The translations under genes and the position numbers were made by a program. From assembly GCA_016186955.1 (NCBI GenBank), contig JACPKP010000008.1, positions 1 through 56,291 on the forward strand: a DNA stretch of 56,291 nt, written 5' to 3'. Positions within the stretch are counted from its first letter, which is position 1, and each line of letters starts with the position of its first letter. The notes under the pieces are model-generated. The model was not told the origin of the DNA. It made no database searches and was given only the letters and a program-made list of their open reading frames with translations. Of this stretch, positions 17,145 to 26,094 are shown piece after piece. This DNA is from Candidatus Daviesbacteria bacterium. Lineage in GTDB: Bacteria > Patescibacteriota > Microgenomatia > Daviesbacterales > UBA10151.

Positions 17145-17903
17145 ATGTTTACATATCCAAGTTTTGATTTGAGCCAGCCGCTTTCTATAATAGATATCAT
17201 CACAGTTATAGCTTTGGGGATAGGGTTTTTAATTTACATCCGCAAATTCCCAATTTTCAGGGTGCTTTTGGGCATGGTATTCCTGGTTTTCTGCGCGCTG
17301 GTTTTCTATCTGGGTCGTCTTTACATCACCGCCTCAATCTTTGGCCTTGGCAGCTTGTTTGTATTTATCAGCCTGCCACTGATTTTTGCCCCTGAGATCC
17401 GCCATTACCTGGAGAAGCTGGGCAGGTTTCCCTTCCTGCATGTGCCTAAAGTCACAACCAAACAGAAAAGGGCTGAGTTTATAAGAAGCTTGGTGGATGC
17501 AATTTTTGAATTGACCGAAAGAAGAATTGGGGCAACAATTGTTTTGGAACGCAAAACAGGCTTGGGTGAAACAATTGAGACAGGGGTAATTATTGACGCT
17601 AAATTTGGGGCAAAACTTTTGCATTCAATTTTCTATCCCAAAAACCCGCTCCATGACGGGGCGGTTATCATAAAAGATGACAGGATTATAGCTGCAGGGT
17701 GTTTACTGCCCATTTCGAGCGAGGTGAAGCTGCCAACCCTGGGGACCCGTCATAAATCTGCAGTTGCTATCACCCAGGATACTGATGCAGTAGTGTTGAT
17801 CATCTCAGAGGAGAGGGGAGAGGTTTCCCTGGCTGAAAACGGCAAACTGGAGTTGAATGTAGACAGGATGGAGCTTACCCAAAAGCTGCAGCAGCTATTT
17901 TGA
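17145..17903 (+). CDS. cdaA: diadenylate cyclase (CdaA-type, DAC domain)
   Basis: 252 aa. It makes c-di-AMP from two ATP. N-terminal membrane helices occur at about residues 15-85. The DAC domain follows, with the catalytic 'LHDGAVIIKDDRIIAAGCLLP' DGA motif and 'LGTRHKSAVAITQDTDAVVLIISEE' (RHR-type motif, here RHK). Length and topology match CdaA rather than DisA. It implies c-di-AMP signalling (osmotic or cell-wall homeostasis); no phosphodiesterase or target is in the window. Confidence 0.92.
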   Translation: MFTYPSFDLSQPLSIIDIITVIALGIGFLIYIRKFPIFRVLLGMVFLVFCALVFYLGRLYITASIFGLGSLFVFISLPLIFAPEIRHYLEKLGRFPFLHVPKVTTKQKRAEFIRSLVDAIFELTERRIGATIVLERKTGLGETIETGVIIDAKFGAKLLHSIFYPKNPLHDGAVIIKDDRIIAAGCLLPISSEVKLPTLGTRHKSAVAITQDTDAVVLIISEERGEVSLAENGKLELNVDRMELTQKLQQLF

Positions 17904-17906
17904 AAA

Positions 17907-17928
17907 GCCCCCCGGATGCCCGGGGGGC
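17907..17928 (+). terminator. strong hairpin downstream of cdaA
   Basis: A gcccccc/ggggggc stem just after the cdaA stop and before the convergent 17954 gene. The T-tract is weak, so it may act on both strands. Confidence 0.6.
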
Positions 17929-17953
17929 CATCTGACCTTGATTACGACGAGGG

Positions 17954-18259
17954 CTAGAACAGCCCGAGGAAAAAGTGACCAACACCCCCAGCCAATAACA
18001 ACACCAGGCTCACTGAGCCCAGCAAAAACCCCAGCTGGGAGAACCAGCCGGAGCCGTTGTAGGCGTCTTTGTAGCACAAATAACAACCCATGCTGATCAT
18101 TGCTAACCCCAGCAGCCAAACCGTCTGCCACTGGTAGCTCCAGATTAGCATAGCCACAACCAAAATGGCGAAGGTTCCAACCAGCACCACAATGATTATG
18201 GCGGCGCCCACCACAAGAGCCATTCCCACGGCCTCGATAAACCGTTCCAGAAAGTCCAT
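17954..18259 (-). CDS. small membrane protein, unknown
   Basis: 101 aa with about three predicted transmembrane helices (residues 12-42, 46-64, 75-98). A good ribosome binding site (GAAGGAAAG) lies 5-6 nt before ATG 18259. No family recognised. Convergent with cdaA; nothing else links them. Confidence 0.65.
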   Translation of the reverse strand: MDFLERFIEAVGMALVVGAAIIIVVLVGTFAILVVAMLIWSYQWQTVWLLGLAMISMGCYLCYKDAYNGSGWFSQLGFLLGSVSLVLLLAGGVGHFFLGLF

Positions 18260-18563
18260 GCTTTCCTTCTTTCTCCAGCCTTTAGAAAAGGCCGGGTAGG
18301 CTATGGGCTGCGATCAGCCCAAGTAGGATCCCCTACTTCCTCCTCTTCTCGGTAATCAATTTGTCAAGGAACACACCTAAAGCCTGCTTCTGTTTGAGGA
18401 AAAATCCTCTTAAGACTAAGGATTCAGATCTTAAAATTATACCAAAGTAGCATCCCATAGTCAAATTGTTTCTGATTCCATGCTTCGGATTTTCCTTGGT
18501 TGAACGTGGTAAAATCTGTAGAAGTCCTATAGCGGAATAATTATGAGTCGGTTGCAAGACCAG
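18260..18563. other. intergenic region with hairpins
   Basis: About 300 bp. It holds a perfect 7-bp stem hairpin (aagtagg atcc cctactt, 18320-18337) and a ggctgcgatcagcc palindrome just above it. A 74-codon minus frame (18333-18557) has no supporting start signal or recognisable content, so it is not called. Confidence 0.4.
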
Positions 18564-19343
18564 CTAGTTAAACTCTAAAACCATAGGCAGGTGGTCTGAA
18601 ACTGCTACATGTGGAACCTGGAAACCCACAACTTTGATATCTTTGGATACAAAAGTATAATCTGCAAATTTTTGCTCACCCTTTTTTCCATAAAACGGGC
18701 TGAGACTGCTTCTGGTGGTGTTGATATTAAATTCCTTAATCAGGTCCCTGAGTTTTGCATCCAACAAACCCACACTTTTTGTTTGGGGCATTAAGTTAAA
18801 GTCACCACAAATGATTTTTGCCCCTGTCTGGTTATCCAAAAATTTCAGGATTTTCTCAGATTGTCTGATCCGGTCTTTGGTGTCAAGTTTATCCCCGGGG
18901 TACCAGAGGCCATGGAAATTGCAGATTAGATACTGCCTGCCGTCTTTGTTAAAAATGGCATACTGGAGGTTAACCGGAGTGTCATGGATGTCTTTGGCAA
19001 GGGGAGCGAACCTCTGCCTGTAAGTAAAATAATCCCCCTCAGAAGATATATTAATATCTCTTTTGATAAACATCCCCAGCCCTGAAGTAAGTTTAAAATC
19101 TACTTTTTTGTGCACATCAAAGTTTTTAAAAGCAGGGTAATAAAACTTATGGAAATCCAAAAATAAATTGGACAATTCTTCCCAAAGGTTTGCCCTGGCC
19201 CCATGGGTTACTGAAACATGTTCATTATTATCAAAAACCTCCTGGAAACAAAAAATATCAGCGCTTGCTATCTGTTTTTGCAGGTAATCCATCAGGGGTG
19301 CGAAATCAGTCCCACCCCAAACATTTAAAGAGAGAAGTTTCAT
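18564..19343 (-). CDS. endonuclease/exonuclease/phosphatase family protein
   Basis: 259 aa. An EEP-fold hydrolase. Seen: MKLLSLNVWGG (Asn of the active site), 'IFCFQEVFD' (metal-binding Glu), 'IICGDFNLMP' (Asp/Asn) and 'VSDHLPMVLEF' (catalytic Asp-His). Substrate could be DNA, phosphoesters or sphingomyelin-like lipids; no signal peptide suggests a cytoplasmic enzyme. It is 12 bp downstream of the secreted protein gene 19356, likely one transcript. Confidence 0.88.
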   Translation of the reverse strand: MKLLSLNVWGGTDFAPLMDYLQKQIASADIFCFQEVFDNNEHVSVTHGARANLWEELSNLFLDFHKFYYPAFKNFDVHKKVDFKLTSGLGMFIKRDINISSEGDYFTYRQRFAPLAKDIHDTPVNLQYAIFNKDGRQYLICNFHGLWYPGDKLDTKDRIRQSEKILKFLDNQTGAKIICGDFNLMPQTKSVGLLDAKLRDLIKEFNINTTRSSLSPFYGKKGEQKFADYTFVSKDIKVVGFQVPHVAVSDHLPMVLEFN

Positions 19344-19355
19344 TTTGCATGAAGT

Positions 19356-19856
19356 TTAATTTTTCCGTAAATCCAAGTCCACTACTATAAACTCCGCATC
19401 TCTGGTCCATAAGTCTACTGACATTTTTGGAACTTTTGCGGGAGGTTCTACCCACTGTTGCCAAAACTCCAGGCCTCCTTCGGGATTTTCCCTGATCTCG
19501 TAGTCATACCAACCCGCCAGGGCATCCACACCGTTGATTGCCTCCGACATCCTATACAGATAGCCAACTTCGGCAGCAAATGAAGTCTCTGCGCTGAAAG
19601 TTTTTGACTGGGATTTGTCACCCCCATTAGCACACTCCAACTTCTCCTGTCTGTCCGGTAAAACAATATATGCGAAACCATCTCCTCCGCCTGTTCCCTC
19701 ACAGTTTATGGTAGCGGTAAAGGAGCTGGGGTTCGCGGAGGCCGGAGAGGAGTCAACCAGCATTGTCCCTGCCAAAAGCGACACCAACAGCGGTCTGACC
19801 AGTTTCGGCCGTAAGATTTTTCCTGCTATGTATTCTTTTACCTGTTCTGCAAACAT
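19356..19856 (-). CDS. secreted protein, unknown
   Basis: 166 aa. A basic N-terminus and hydrophobic segment (residues 20-36) end in SPASA, a plausible signal-peptidase site. The mature part is beta-rich with two Cys (possible disulfide). A promoter TTGACA-N17-TACACT lies upstream (19904 down to about 19876) with a 19-nt leader. No family recognised. Cotranscribed with the EEP gene. Confidence 0.65.
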   Translation of the reverse strand: MFAEQVKEYIAGKILRPKLVRPLLVSLLAGTMLVDSSPASANPSSFTATINCEGTGGGDGFAYIVLPDRQEKLECANGGDKSQSKTFSAETSFAAEVGYLYRMSEAINGVDALAGWYDYEIRENPEGGLEFWQQWVEPPAKVPKMSVDLWTRDAEFIVVDLDLRKN

Positions 19857-19904
19857 AGGTTAAAGTTCTAAACGGAGTGTAAGCTAACCAGGGCAGATTG
19901 TCAA

Positions 19905-20045
19905 GGGTAACTATTCAGTATTTCCCAGTAAGTGCGTCATTGCGAGCATAGCGAAGCAATCTGGAAAGATCGCCACGATCCGATGTACATCGGATCTCGC
20001 GATGACGATTCCGCTGGGCAGAACTAATTAGTTACTGTCAAGGGT
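19905..20045. repeat. MITE-like element Y
   Basis: The left end ggtaactattcagtatttcc and right end agaactaattagttac form diverged inverted ends. Internal palindromes include gcgtcattgcgag...ctcgcgatgacg and atccgatgtacatcggat (19978-19995). Related to element X (14648-14803). It sits upstream of the Tat protein gene 20093. Confidence 0.6.
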
Positions 20046-20092
20046 ATTTACTTTTTGGCTGTTTTGTAGTATAAACACAAAAATTATTACAA

Positions 20093-22015
20093 ATGAACAC
20101 AGAACGGTTAAACAGGCGGGATATGTTAAGAAGGGTTGGGGCTATTGCCACCCTGCCGTTTCTGCCAAACTCACCGCTGCTGAATTTTGCCGCGGGAAAA
20201 GCGCCCAAGCCTACCACGGCGCCGGATAAGGAAAATAAACCTGAAACAGAAGACCCGGAATTCCCCTGGTCAGAAATTTTCCAATTGGCGGATGAATTAA
20301 AAGAGCTGGGTTTTAAATCCGATTACATCAATATCGAAACACTCAAAACCGACGTTGAAACCCTCAAACGGGGATATACACCGACAGTTGGTTGGCTCAA
20401 CGGCCTGATCAAGCTTCATAAAGAATATGAGCAAGACCCGGAAAAGTCTTCACTGGTTGGGTTGTATGCCAATATGCTTGGCAAAATTGACCCAAAGTTT
20501 ATTGCCCCGGAGGAAACAATATCTTATTACATGGAGAAGCATTTCTTAAAATATTCTTTCGACAACCTGAAATTTTTCCTGGGTATTTTAAGGGATTTTC
20601 AAAAGAAGGGAATCAAGATAGGCATCGCAGAAAGGGATATAGACGGTGTTTTAAAACAGCAGCTTTTATGGTTTTCGCCGGGTCCTGAAGGTAATGAATT
20701 GGGTAAGCCTACAGGCCATCCTGTAATCAGGATGGATTCAACCATTCCCAATCCTACTGCCGGGGGTGAAGATCTTTTTGAAAAACACCAGGAAAAAGTA
20801 GCCGGGTGGCTGAAAACTTTTGATTTTTTGCAGCAGCAAAACTTGGATATTGAGCTTTATAGCAGACACTATGGACAGTCAAGCGATCCTATGCCCCCCT
20901 ATCTTGCGGGATCATTCAGAATGGGGAGAAGCCAAACCGGGGAATGGGTAGGGAAATTAAAAGTCAATATGGAGGAATTGCCTGAAGATAGTAGTACTGA
21001 TTCCGTTGAGGAAACCGTGGCGCATGAGCTGCTCGGGCATGGATTTGACACAGATTTAAACAGAAGCGCCGCAGTCTTTCTCAGGCCATCCGATAATATC
21101 GAGCGGACCACTTTCCAGATGCAGATTTCCCAAGACCATAACTGGGGTTGGTTGGGGTTAACTATTAAGGACTTGTTCAGGAAAAACCCCGACCGCATGG
21201 ATATCGAAATCACTCCTGCCTTGGTGCACAAAGAACCGGTTGATGTTGATCAGTTTGTCAGGATAATTAAACGCTACCCTCTGAATGTGATTTTTCTCAA
21301 CTTATATAATGTCGGATTCAATAAGATTGGAGTAAGGATGGGGGAGGATGTTGTTTCAAAAATCAGCCATGCGGCAAGAACATACCATGACGCGGTGAGC
21401 GCAAAATTAGGGCTTAAAAGGGAGCCTTATATCGGGATGGAAAGCGAGGCGCGCCAAGGCCAGATCCGGGAGGCGTTTGAAAGATTAAACAGCATGAAAC
21501 CTTCTTCCCCTTTTGAGGCAGGGAAAACTTTTGAAGATTGGAATATATTTGTGGACGAATACCTGCCCGTTGCCCGGGCTGCGGCTGACGGAGGCAATAA
21601 GATGGCCAGGTTGGTTGTCTGGGGCTTGGAAAACTACAGAAAAGAATTTGGGAATTATGATCTTGTTTGGAATGTGGCCGACACAATGGAGGATAGCTAT
21701 GTGCCTTCCAAAGAAAGAAATGCCGCCAATGTTTATGTCAATTACTGCCAGTATGTGGTTGCCTATATGACTCTTCGGCATGCTGTTTTTGAGAATGTAA
21801 AAGAGATCCGTTCAATGTTTACCGACAAGGATTGGGAAGCATTTTGCGTACATTTCTTCACAGTTACTGTGCTTGCTAACCGTGAACTTTGGGCAGAAGG
21901 GGTGGGGATGTCCCATTACCTAGGGGAGAGGTTGGTCGGGGGAGATAAGTGCTCCTACAGGGACGGGTTAAAAGAGCTGGCTTCTCTTTTAGTCAAAGGC
22001 CCGGCAGATGATTGA
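20093..22015 (+). CDS. Tat-exported HExxH metallopeptidase-like protein
   Basis: 640 aa. The N-terminus NRRDMLRRVGAIATLPFLP is twin-arginine-like. The zinc-protease motif HELLGH at about residue 318 is followed 4 residues later by D, as in gluzincin or metzincin-type sites; the third ligand is not obvious. The rest is alpha-helical with no family I recognise. The promoter is probably TTTACT-N17-TATAAA with a short AT leader. Likely a periplasmic or extracellular peptidase; unusually large for this genome's enzymes. Exported folded if Tat-dependent. Confidence 0.7.
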   Translation: MNTERLNRRDMLRRVGAIATLPFLPNSPLLNFAAGKAPKPTTAPDKENKPETEDPEFPWSEIFQLADELKELGFKSDYINIETLKTDVETLKRGYTPTVGWLNGLIKLHKEYEQDPEKSSLVGLYANMLGKIDPKFIAPEETISYYMEKHFLKYSFDNLKFFLGILRDFQKKGIKIGIAERDIDGVLKQQLLWFSPGPEGNELGKPTGHPVIRMDSTIPNPTAGGEDLFEKHQEKVAGWLKTFDFLQQQNLDIELYSRHYGQSSDPMPPYLAGSFRMGRSQTGEWVGKLKVNMEELPEDSSTDSVEETVAHELLGHGFDTDLNRSAAVFLRPSDNIERTTFQMQISQDHNWGWLGLTIKDLFRKNPDRMDIEITPALVHKEPVDVDQFVRIIKRYPLNVIFLNLYNVGFNKIGVRMGEDVVSKISHAARTYHDAVSAKLGLKREPYIGMESEARQGQIREAFERLNSMKPSSPFEAGKTFEDWNIFVDEYLPVARAAADGGNKMARLVVWGLENYRKEFGNYDLVWNVADTMEDSYVPSKERNAANVYVNYCQYVVAYMTLRHAVFENVKEIRSMFTDKDWEAFCVHFFTVTVLANRELWAEGVGMSHYLGERLVGGDKCSYRDGLKELASLLVKGPADD

Positions 22016-22037
22016 TCCGGCAAAACAGTTGTGGTAT

Positions 22038-22074
22038 TTGACAAGTATGACAAATTGAGGTAAAATCGTCATAC
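22038..22074 (+). promoter_or_regulatory. promoter/operator of VapBC-1
   Basis: TTGACA (22038-22043), N17, TAAAAT (22061-22066), 9 nt to ATG 22076. An inverted repeat GTATGAC (22045-22051) / GTCATAC (22068-22074) brackets the -10 box and is the likely autorepression site. Confidence 0.75.
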
Positions 22075-22075
22075 T

Positions 22076-22351
22076 ATGCAGATGGCAACAGTCGGTACCA
22101 AATATCAGGTGGTTATTCCCAAAGAGGTCAGGAAAAAGATCAAAGGTTTAGAGCCTGGTTCAAAGCTGATGATCCAACTAAATGAAGAAACCATTACCTT
22201 AAAACCCATTAAACAAAACTGGTCAGATAAAAATTATGGCGCATTTAAGAGATACTGGAAAGGTGTTGATCCAATAGCTGAAGTGGAAAAAATGAAAGAG
22301 GAGTGGGAAGAAAGGCTGGAAAAACAAGCAAAGATTTGGAATGAAAAATAG
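22076..22351 (+). CDS. vapB: AbrB/MazE-type antitoxin (VapB)
   Basis: 91 aa. A swapped-hairpin AbrB domain, 'ATVGTKYQVVIPKEVRKKIKGLEPGSKLMI', occupies the N-terminal half. The Lys/Glu-rich C-terminal helix would wrap the toxin. Leaderless start predicted. It overlaps the toxin gene by 11 bp, and autoregulation through the GTATGAC/GTCATAC palindrome is expected. Confidence 0.9.
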   Translation: MQMATVGTKYQVVIPKEVRKKIKGLEPGSKLMIQLNEETITLKPIKQNWSDKNYGAFKRYWKGVDPIAEVEKMKEEWEERLEKQAKIWNEK

Positions 22352-22778
22352 ACTGGTTGGTTTAGATACTAATGTATTAATTTACTACTTCGAGCAAAAT
22401 CCACAATTTGGAAATGCCTCAAAGGGAATTTTTGACAAATTAAGCGATCAAAGCCTTTCTGCCGTCACCGGCTCAATAGCTGTTGTAGAGATTTTAGCTC
22501 ACCGGATTCTCTCTAAAAAAGATGCAAAAGAAATGGAAGATAAATTATTTGATGTGCCGAATCTAATAATCTTGGAGTTAAACAGAGAGATTGCAACTGA
22601 GGCAGCAAGGATTAGAAGGGAACATAAATTTAGTTTACCTGACTCAATCCAGCTTGCAACCGCGCTTGATGCAAAAGCCCAGCTTTTTATCACGAATGAT
22701 GAAAATTTAAAAAAATTTAAAGAGTTAAAGATAATAATGTTGAGCCAATTTAACAATAGGTTGACAGATCACCTTTAA
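22341..22778 (+). CDS. vapC: PIN-domain ribonuclease toxin (VapC)
   Basis: 145 aa. A PIN fold with acidic metal ligands in 'LVGLDTNVLIYYFE', 'VVEILAHR' and 'SLPDSIQLATALDAKAQLFITNDENLKKF'. It should cleave RNA when its antitoxin is degraded. Overlaps vapB. Confidence 0.9.
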   Translation: MKNRLVGLDTNVLIYYFEQNPQFGNASKGIFDKLSDQSLSAVTGSIAVVEILAHRILSKKDAKEMEDKLFDVPNLIILELNREIATEAARIRREHKFSLPDSIQLATALDAKAQLFITNDENLKKFKELKIIMLSQFNNRLTDHL

Positions 22779-23157
22779 TCTACTAGAATACTCTTTGTAC
22801 TGCACTCCGCCAGCTGGCGGATACAGGAAGACTGGAGCAAGTTCATCAATTTGAAGAATACTACTCACTAGCCGAATTATGCCCGCTTCGACTGCGAAAC
22901 GAGGCAAGCACTTTGACAACCGAAGATTAAAACCACTCTTCGGTTTTTTAATGCACAAATTTTCTTAATTTGTGTCCGGAAGAGTGGTGGGATAAGTCCA
23001 GATATCAGATGTCGGATTTCGGAAGTCGGATAGCAATATTCAACAGAAAAATCTAAATTTGGAATCTGGCAAAGACAAGTGAATTCTTGTCAATTCTTTG
23101 AGTAGAGCGAGAGTAGCTCTGCTTTTATTAGTGGAGCCAAATCAATTTACTTGAAAA
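22779..23157. other. intergenic region upstream of 16S
   Basis: Contains a ccgccagctggcgg palindrome (about 22807-22820), a cgcttcg...cgaaacgagg repeat piece, a terminator (22918-22949), and an AT-rich rRNA leader. A TTGTCA at about 23086 could be a -35, but no convincing -10 at 17 bp was found. Confidence 0.45.
22918..22949 (+). terminator. rho-independent terminator after VapBC-1
   Basis: aaccgaaga / tcttcggtt stem followed by TTTTTT. Confidence 0.7.
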
Positions 23158-23164
23158 TATTTTT

Positions 23165-23200
<36 letters not shown>

Positions 23201-23347
23201 TGTGCCTTAAGCATGCAAGTCGAACGGTCCGATGATCCGCAAGGGCTATCGGACAGTGGCGGACGGGTGAGTAACGCGTGGGAATCTACCTGGAAATGGA
23301 GCATAGCCTTTCGAAAGAGAGGGTAATTCTCCATAGCAATGGTAGAG

Positions 23348-23470
23348 ATTATAGCTTAGAAGTTCCGGAATAACTCAGAAAAACTCGGATAACCAGAAGG
23401 TCAGATAATCTGATATTCTGAAAATCTGATACCTGAGTCATTCTGAGTATTTCTGATCTGCAATCTCTAT
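23348..23470 (+). other. helix 10 / V2 expansion of 16S
   Basis: About 120 nt of AT-rich sequence whose ends pair (ggtagagatt / aatctctatc), with nested short repeats of 'ctgagt/gataatctgat' type. No ORF. Confidence 0.5.
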
Positions 23471-23996
23471 CATTTAAAGACGTAAGTCGTTTCCAGATGA
23501 GCCTGCGTCCTATCAGCTAGTTGGTGGGGTAACGGCCTACCAAGGCGACGACGGGTAGCTGGTCTGAGAGGATGGTCAGCCACAATGGAACTGCGACACG
23601 GTCCATACACCTACGGGTGGCAGCAACTGGGAATATTCGGCAATGGGCGAAAGCCTGACCGAGCGACACCGCGTGGAGGATTGAAGGCCCTCGGGTTGTA
23701 AACTCCTTTTACACAGGAAGATTATGACGGTACTGTGCGAATAAGCACCTGCTAACTACGTGCCAGAAGCCTCGGTAAGACGTAGGGTGCAAGCGTTATC
23801 CGGATTTATTGGGCGTAAAGAGTTGCGTAGGCGGTCTGATACATTTTGTTTGAAAGCCCCCGACTCAATCGGGGTTTTGGGCGAAATATGGTCAGACTTG
23901 ATGGCTTCAGAGGGTATTGGAACTGATTATGTAGCAGTGAAATGCGTTGATATGATCAGGAACACCAAAGGCGTAGGCAGATACCTGGGAAGCATA

Positions 23997-24028
<32 letters not shown>

Positions 24029-24629
24029 GCAGATTAGAGACCTGCGTAGTCCATGCCGTAAACGATGGATGCTAGTTGGTCCGATGTACTTCGGACCGAC
24101 GTAAGGTAACCCGTTAAGCATCCCGCCTGGGGAGTACGAACGCAAGTTTAAAACTCAAAGGAATTGACGGGGAGGCGCACAAGCAGTGGAGCGTGTGGTT
24201 TAATTCGAAACAAAGCGAAAAACCTCACCAGGGTTTGACATCCCGATGACGTCCTCGTGAAAGCGGGGTTTCCGCAAGGACATCGGGACAGATGCTGCAT
24301 GGCCGTCATCAGTTCGTGGCGTGAGCTGTACCATTAAGTTGGGAAACGAACGCAACCCGCACCGTATGTTAAATTTATCATGCGGAACAGGTCCGATTTT
24401 CATCGGACAGGAAGGCGCGGATTATGTCAGGTCAGCACGGCTCTTACACCCTGGGCTACACACACCCTACAATGGCTAAAACAACGAGTTGCCAGCCCGC
24501 AAGGGCAAGCTAACCTCTTAAAATTAGCCTCAGTTCAGATTGAGGGCTGCAATTCGCCCTCATGAAGTCGGAATTGCTAGTAATCGCGAATCAGCAGGTC
24601 GCGGTGAATACGTTCTCGCCTCTTGTACA

Positions 24630-25280
24630 TGTTTAAATGCGCCCGGCAGTTTTAAAAACTAAGTGGTGGAAATCCACTATCTGCGCAAGCAGATTAGTTG
24701 AGGACAGGTCCGATGAGTAATCTATCGGACTGAAGGGTCCAACATACGAATAACAGCCTTTGTAAAAAAACTCGTGACGATCTATCTGTGTACGATAGGG
24801 AAGTTACATAGAGCGGCACCTATAAGTGATGCTTTTAAAAGAGTTCAAGGAATGTTGGAAATAGTTTTTTAAATGACCCGGGGAGATCCTAAGGTGTCAG
24901 AACACTAAGACCTTAGGAAGTCAGCTGAGTTTATAGTAGGTAATTGACAGATCTTTAAAAACTGGTATATTCAGTTAAGATCCGAAATTTTACCGAAGGA
25001 ACGAACCTTGTTAAACCCAAATTACATTACTGGATTTGTTGATGGTGAAGGATGCTTTTGTGTATCTATCAGCCAGAAACGATTCCGGGTACCCGAAGTA
25101 AGGCTTAAGTATTTGAGCTTTTCTGTAAGGTAGCCAAAATGATGGAAGATGGGGAACATAAAACTTTAGAAGGGATTGAAAAAATTCGTTTCATGAGAAG
25201 GTTTTTGAAAATTAGCAAGGACTCGCTGGATGCGGTAGACCCGCACGTCCAGTGGGGAGCGGAAGGTTTCTTACCGCAAT
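24630..25280 (+). mobile_element. group II intron in 16S (near E. coli 1396/1397)
   Basis: Removing 24630-25280 joins CTTGTACA to CACCGCCC and restores the universal 1390-1406 region. Group II hallmarks: near the 5' end TGCGCCCGGCAG (canonical GUGCGCCC) after a 7-8 nt 5' extension; the block ggggagatcc...ggaagtcagc...atagta (24880-24942); domain V 25222-25256 with a 9-bp lower stem, CG bulge, 5-bp upper stem and CGC triad with a G.U pair; domain VI (25259-25277) with bulged A25273 exactly 7 nt before the 3' end, which is AT. It carries no reverse transcriptase, only a broken LAGLIDADG ORF. Exact 5' end inferred from exon continuity. Confidence 0.8.
25008..25214 (+). pseudogene. LAGLIDADG homing endonuclease remnant in the 16S intron
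   Basis: From TTG 25008, with GAAGGA at 24995, it reads 'YITGFVDGEGCFCVSIS' and stops at 25133. In another frame from 25130 the family's C-terminal segment resumes (AKMMEDGEHKTLEGIEKIRF). The middle of roughly 100 residues is missing. The closest relative visible is the intact 23S-intron protein at 55332. Confidence 0.75.
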
Positions 25281-25531
25281 CACCGCCCATCAAGTGAACA
25301 AAGTTGGGGGCGCCCGAAGTCCGATGTACGTCGGACGAAGGCGACACCAGCGATGAGCATTAAGTTGTAACAAGGTATCCGCACCCGAAGGCGCGGATGG
25401 ATCACCTCCTTTCTGGAGATTTTGGTCAGACTGACAGATTTCTTAATCAGGTTTTGCCTGAAGATAGCTGCGGTTTCGATCCACAGCCGTTTCTCACGAA
25501 GCGGTAAATGGCTGTTGAATGGCAGCCGAAA

Positions 25532-25552
25532 AGGACAGATAGAGTCCTGTTT
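25532..25552 (+). terminator. possible 16S transcript terminator
   Basis: aggac / gtcct stem with a T-rich tail, about 120 nt after the 16S 3' end. Short stem, so tentative. Confidence 0.35.
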
Positions 25553-25572
25553 CTTTCAGTCAATTAGAAACG

Positions 25573-25605
25573 AAATTCTCTCCCCACCACTTTTTTTGGC
25601 ACAAA
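25573..25605 (+). repeat. 33-bp direct repeat, copy 1
   Basis: Identical to 26043-26075 (aaattctctccccaccact... ggcacaaa). Each copy lies just upstream of a TATAAT box and a small gene (25632, 26095), so it looks like a duplicated promoter-upstream module. Confidence 0.8.
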
Positions 25606-25631
25606 TTTGACAGTGTGTATTATAATATCGA

Positions 25632-25931
25632 TTGGAGGAAACTTCTTTGGAAAGAAGAGCAATAAAAGAATGCAGCAAAGCTGCACAAGCAGCTGAAATG
25701 AAGTATTTAGAAATAGCACACCCGACGGGTGCAACGAATCGTCTATTAGGTGAATTATTAGATAGCTCTATAATAGACCGAAAATATAAGCATGCCATTT
25801 TGCAAACCTTGCGGGGATGGAAATATGATGGGATCTCGATAGGTATTAATTATGCAAATGATAAAGATTGCTACTACACAGTAATTGAAGAATTGTTGAT
25901 CCCGCACAAAGATTCTATAAACATAAAATAA
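25632..25931 (+). CDS. small protein, unknown
   Basis: 99 aa from TTG 25632 (6 nt after TATAAT 25621-25626, leaderless), or 94 aa from TTG 25647 (GGAGG 8 nt upstream). The start is ambiguous. Helical, with no recognised domain; it contains a cacccgacgggtg palindrome in frame (about 25720). In the accessory stretch between 16S and the PaaX/Cas2-like gene. Confidence 0.5.
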   Translation: MEETSLERRAIKECSKAAQAAEMKYLEIAHPTGATNRLLGELLDSSIIDRKYKHAILQTLRGWKYDGISIGINYANDKDCYYTVIEELLIPHKDSINIK

Positions 25932-25956
25932 TTTTCCAGCATCTTAGTTGTGTAAC

Positions 25957-26009
25957 ATATAGTTTGATATTCAAATCACATTTAATAGTCCGATCGGACC
26001 AAACAATGT
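25957..26009 (+). promoter_or_regulatory. 53-bp operator/promoter repeat, copy 1
   Basis: Identical over 53 bp to 26812-26864. It includes the perfect palindrome gtccgatcggac (25988-25999) and is followed by TATATT (26011-26016). Probably an operator for the PaaX/Cas2-like regulator at 26881. No gene starts directly behind this copy. Confidence 0.7.
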
Positions 26010-26042
26010 TATATTGTTTTGAACTTTTTTAAGAGAACTAAA

Positions 26043-26075
26043 AAATTCTCTCCCCACCACTTTTTTTGGCACAAA
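26043..26075 (+). repeat. 33-bp direct repeat, copy 2
   Basis: Exact copy of 25573-25605, followed by TATAAT (26083-26088) and ATG 26095. Confidence 0.8.
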
Positions 26076-26094
26076 ATTATGTTATAATTGTTTA

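Noticed and set aside
18333-18557. 74-codon minus-strand frame
   Set aside because: No start signal, no recognisable content, lies over hairpins and promoter-like DNA.
25412-25632. tRNA or 23S start directly after 16S
   Set aside because: Only hairpins and a possible terminator were found; no tRNA fold.
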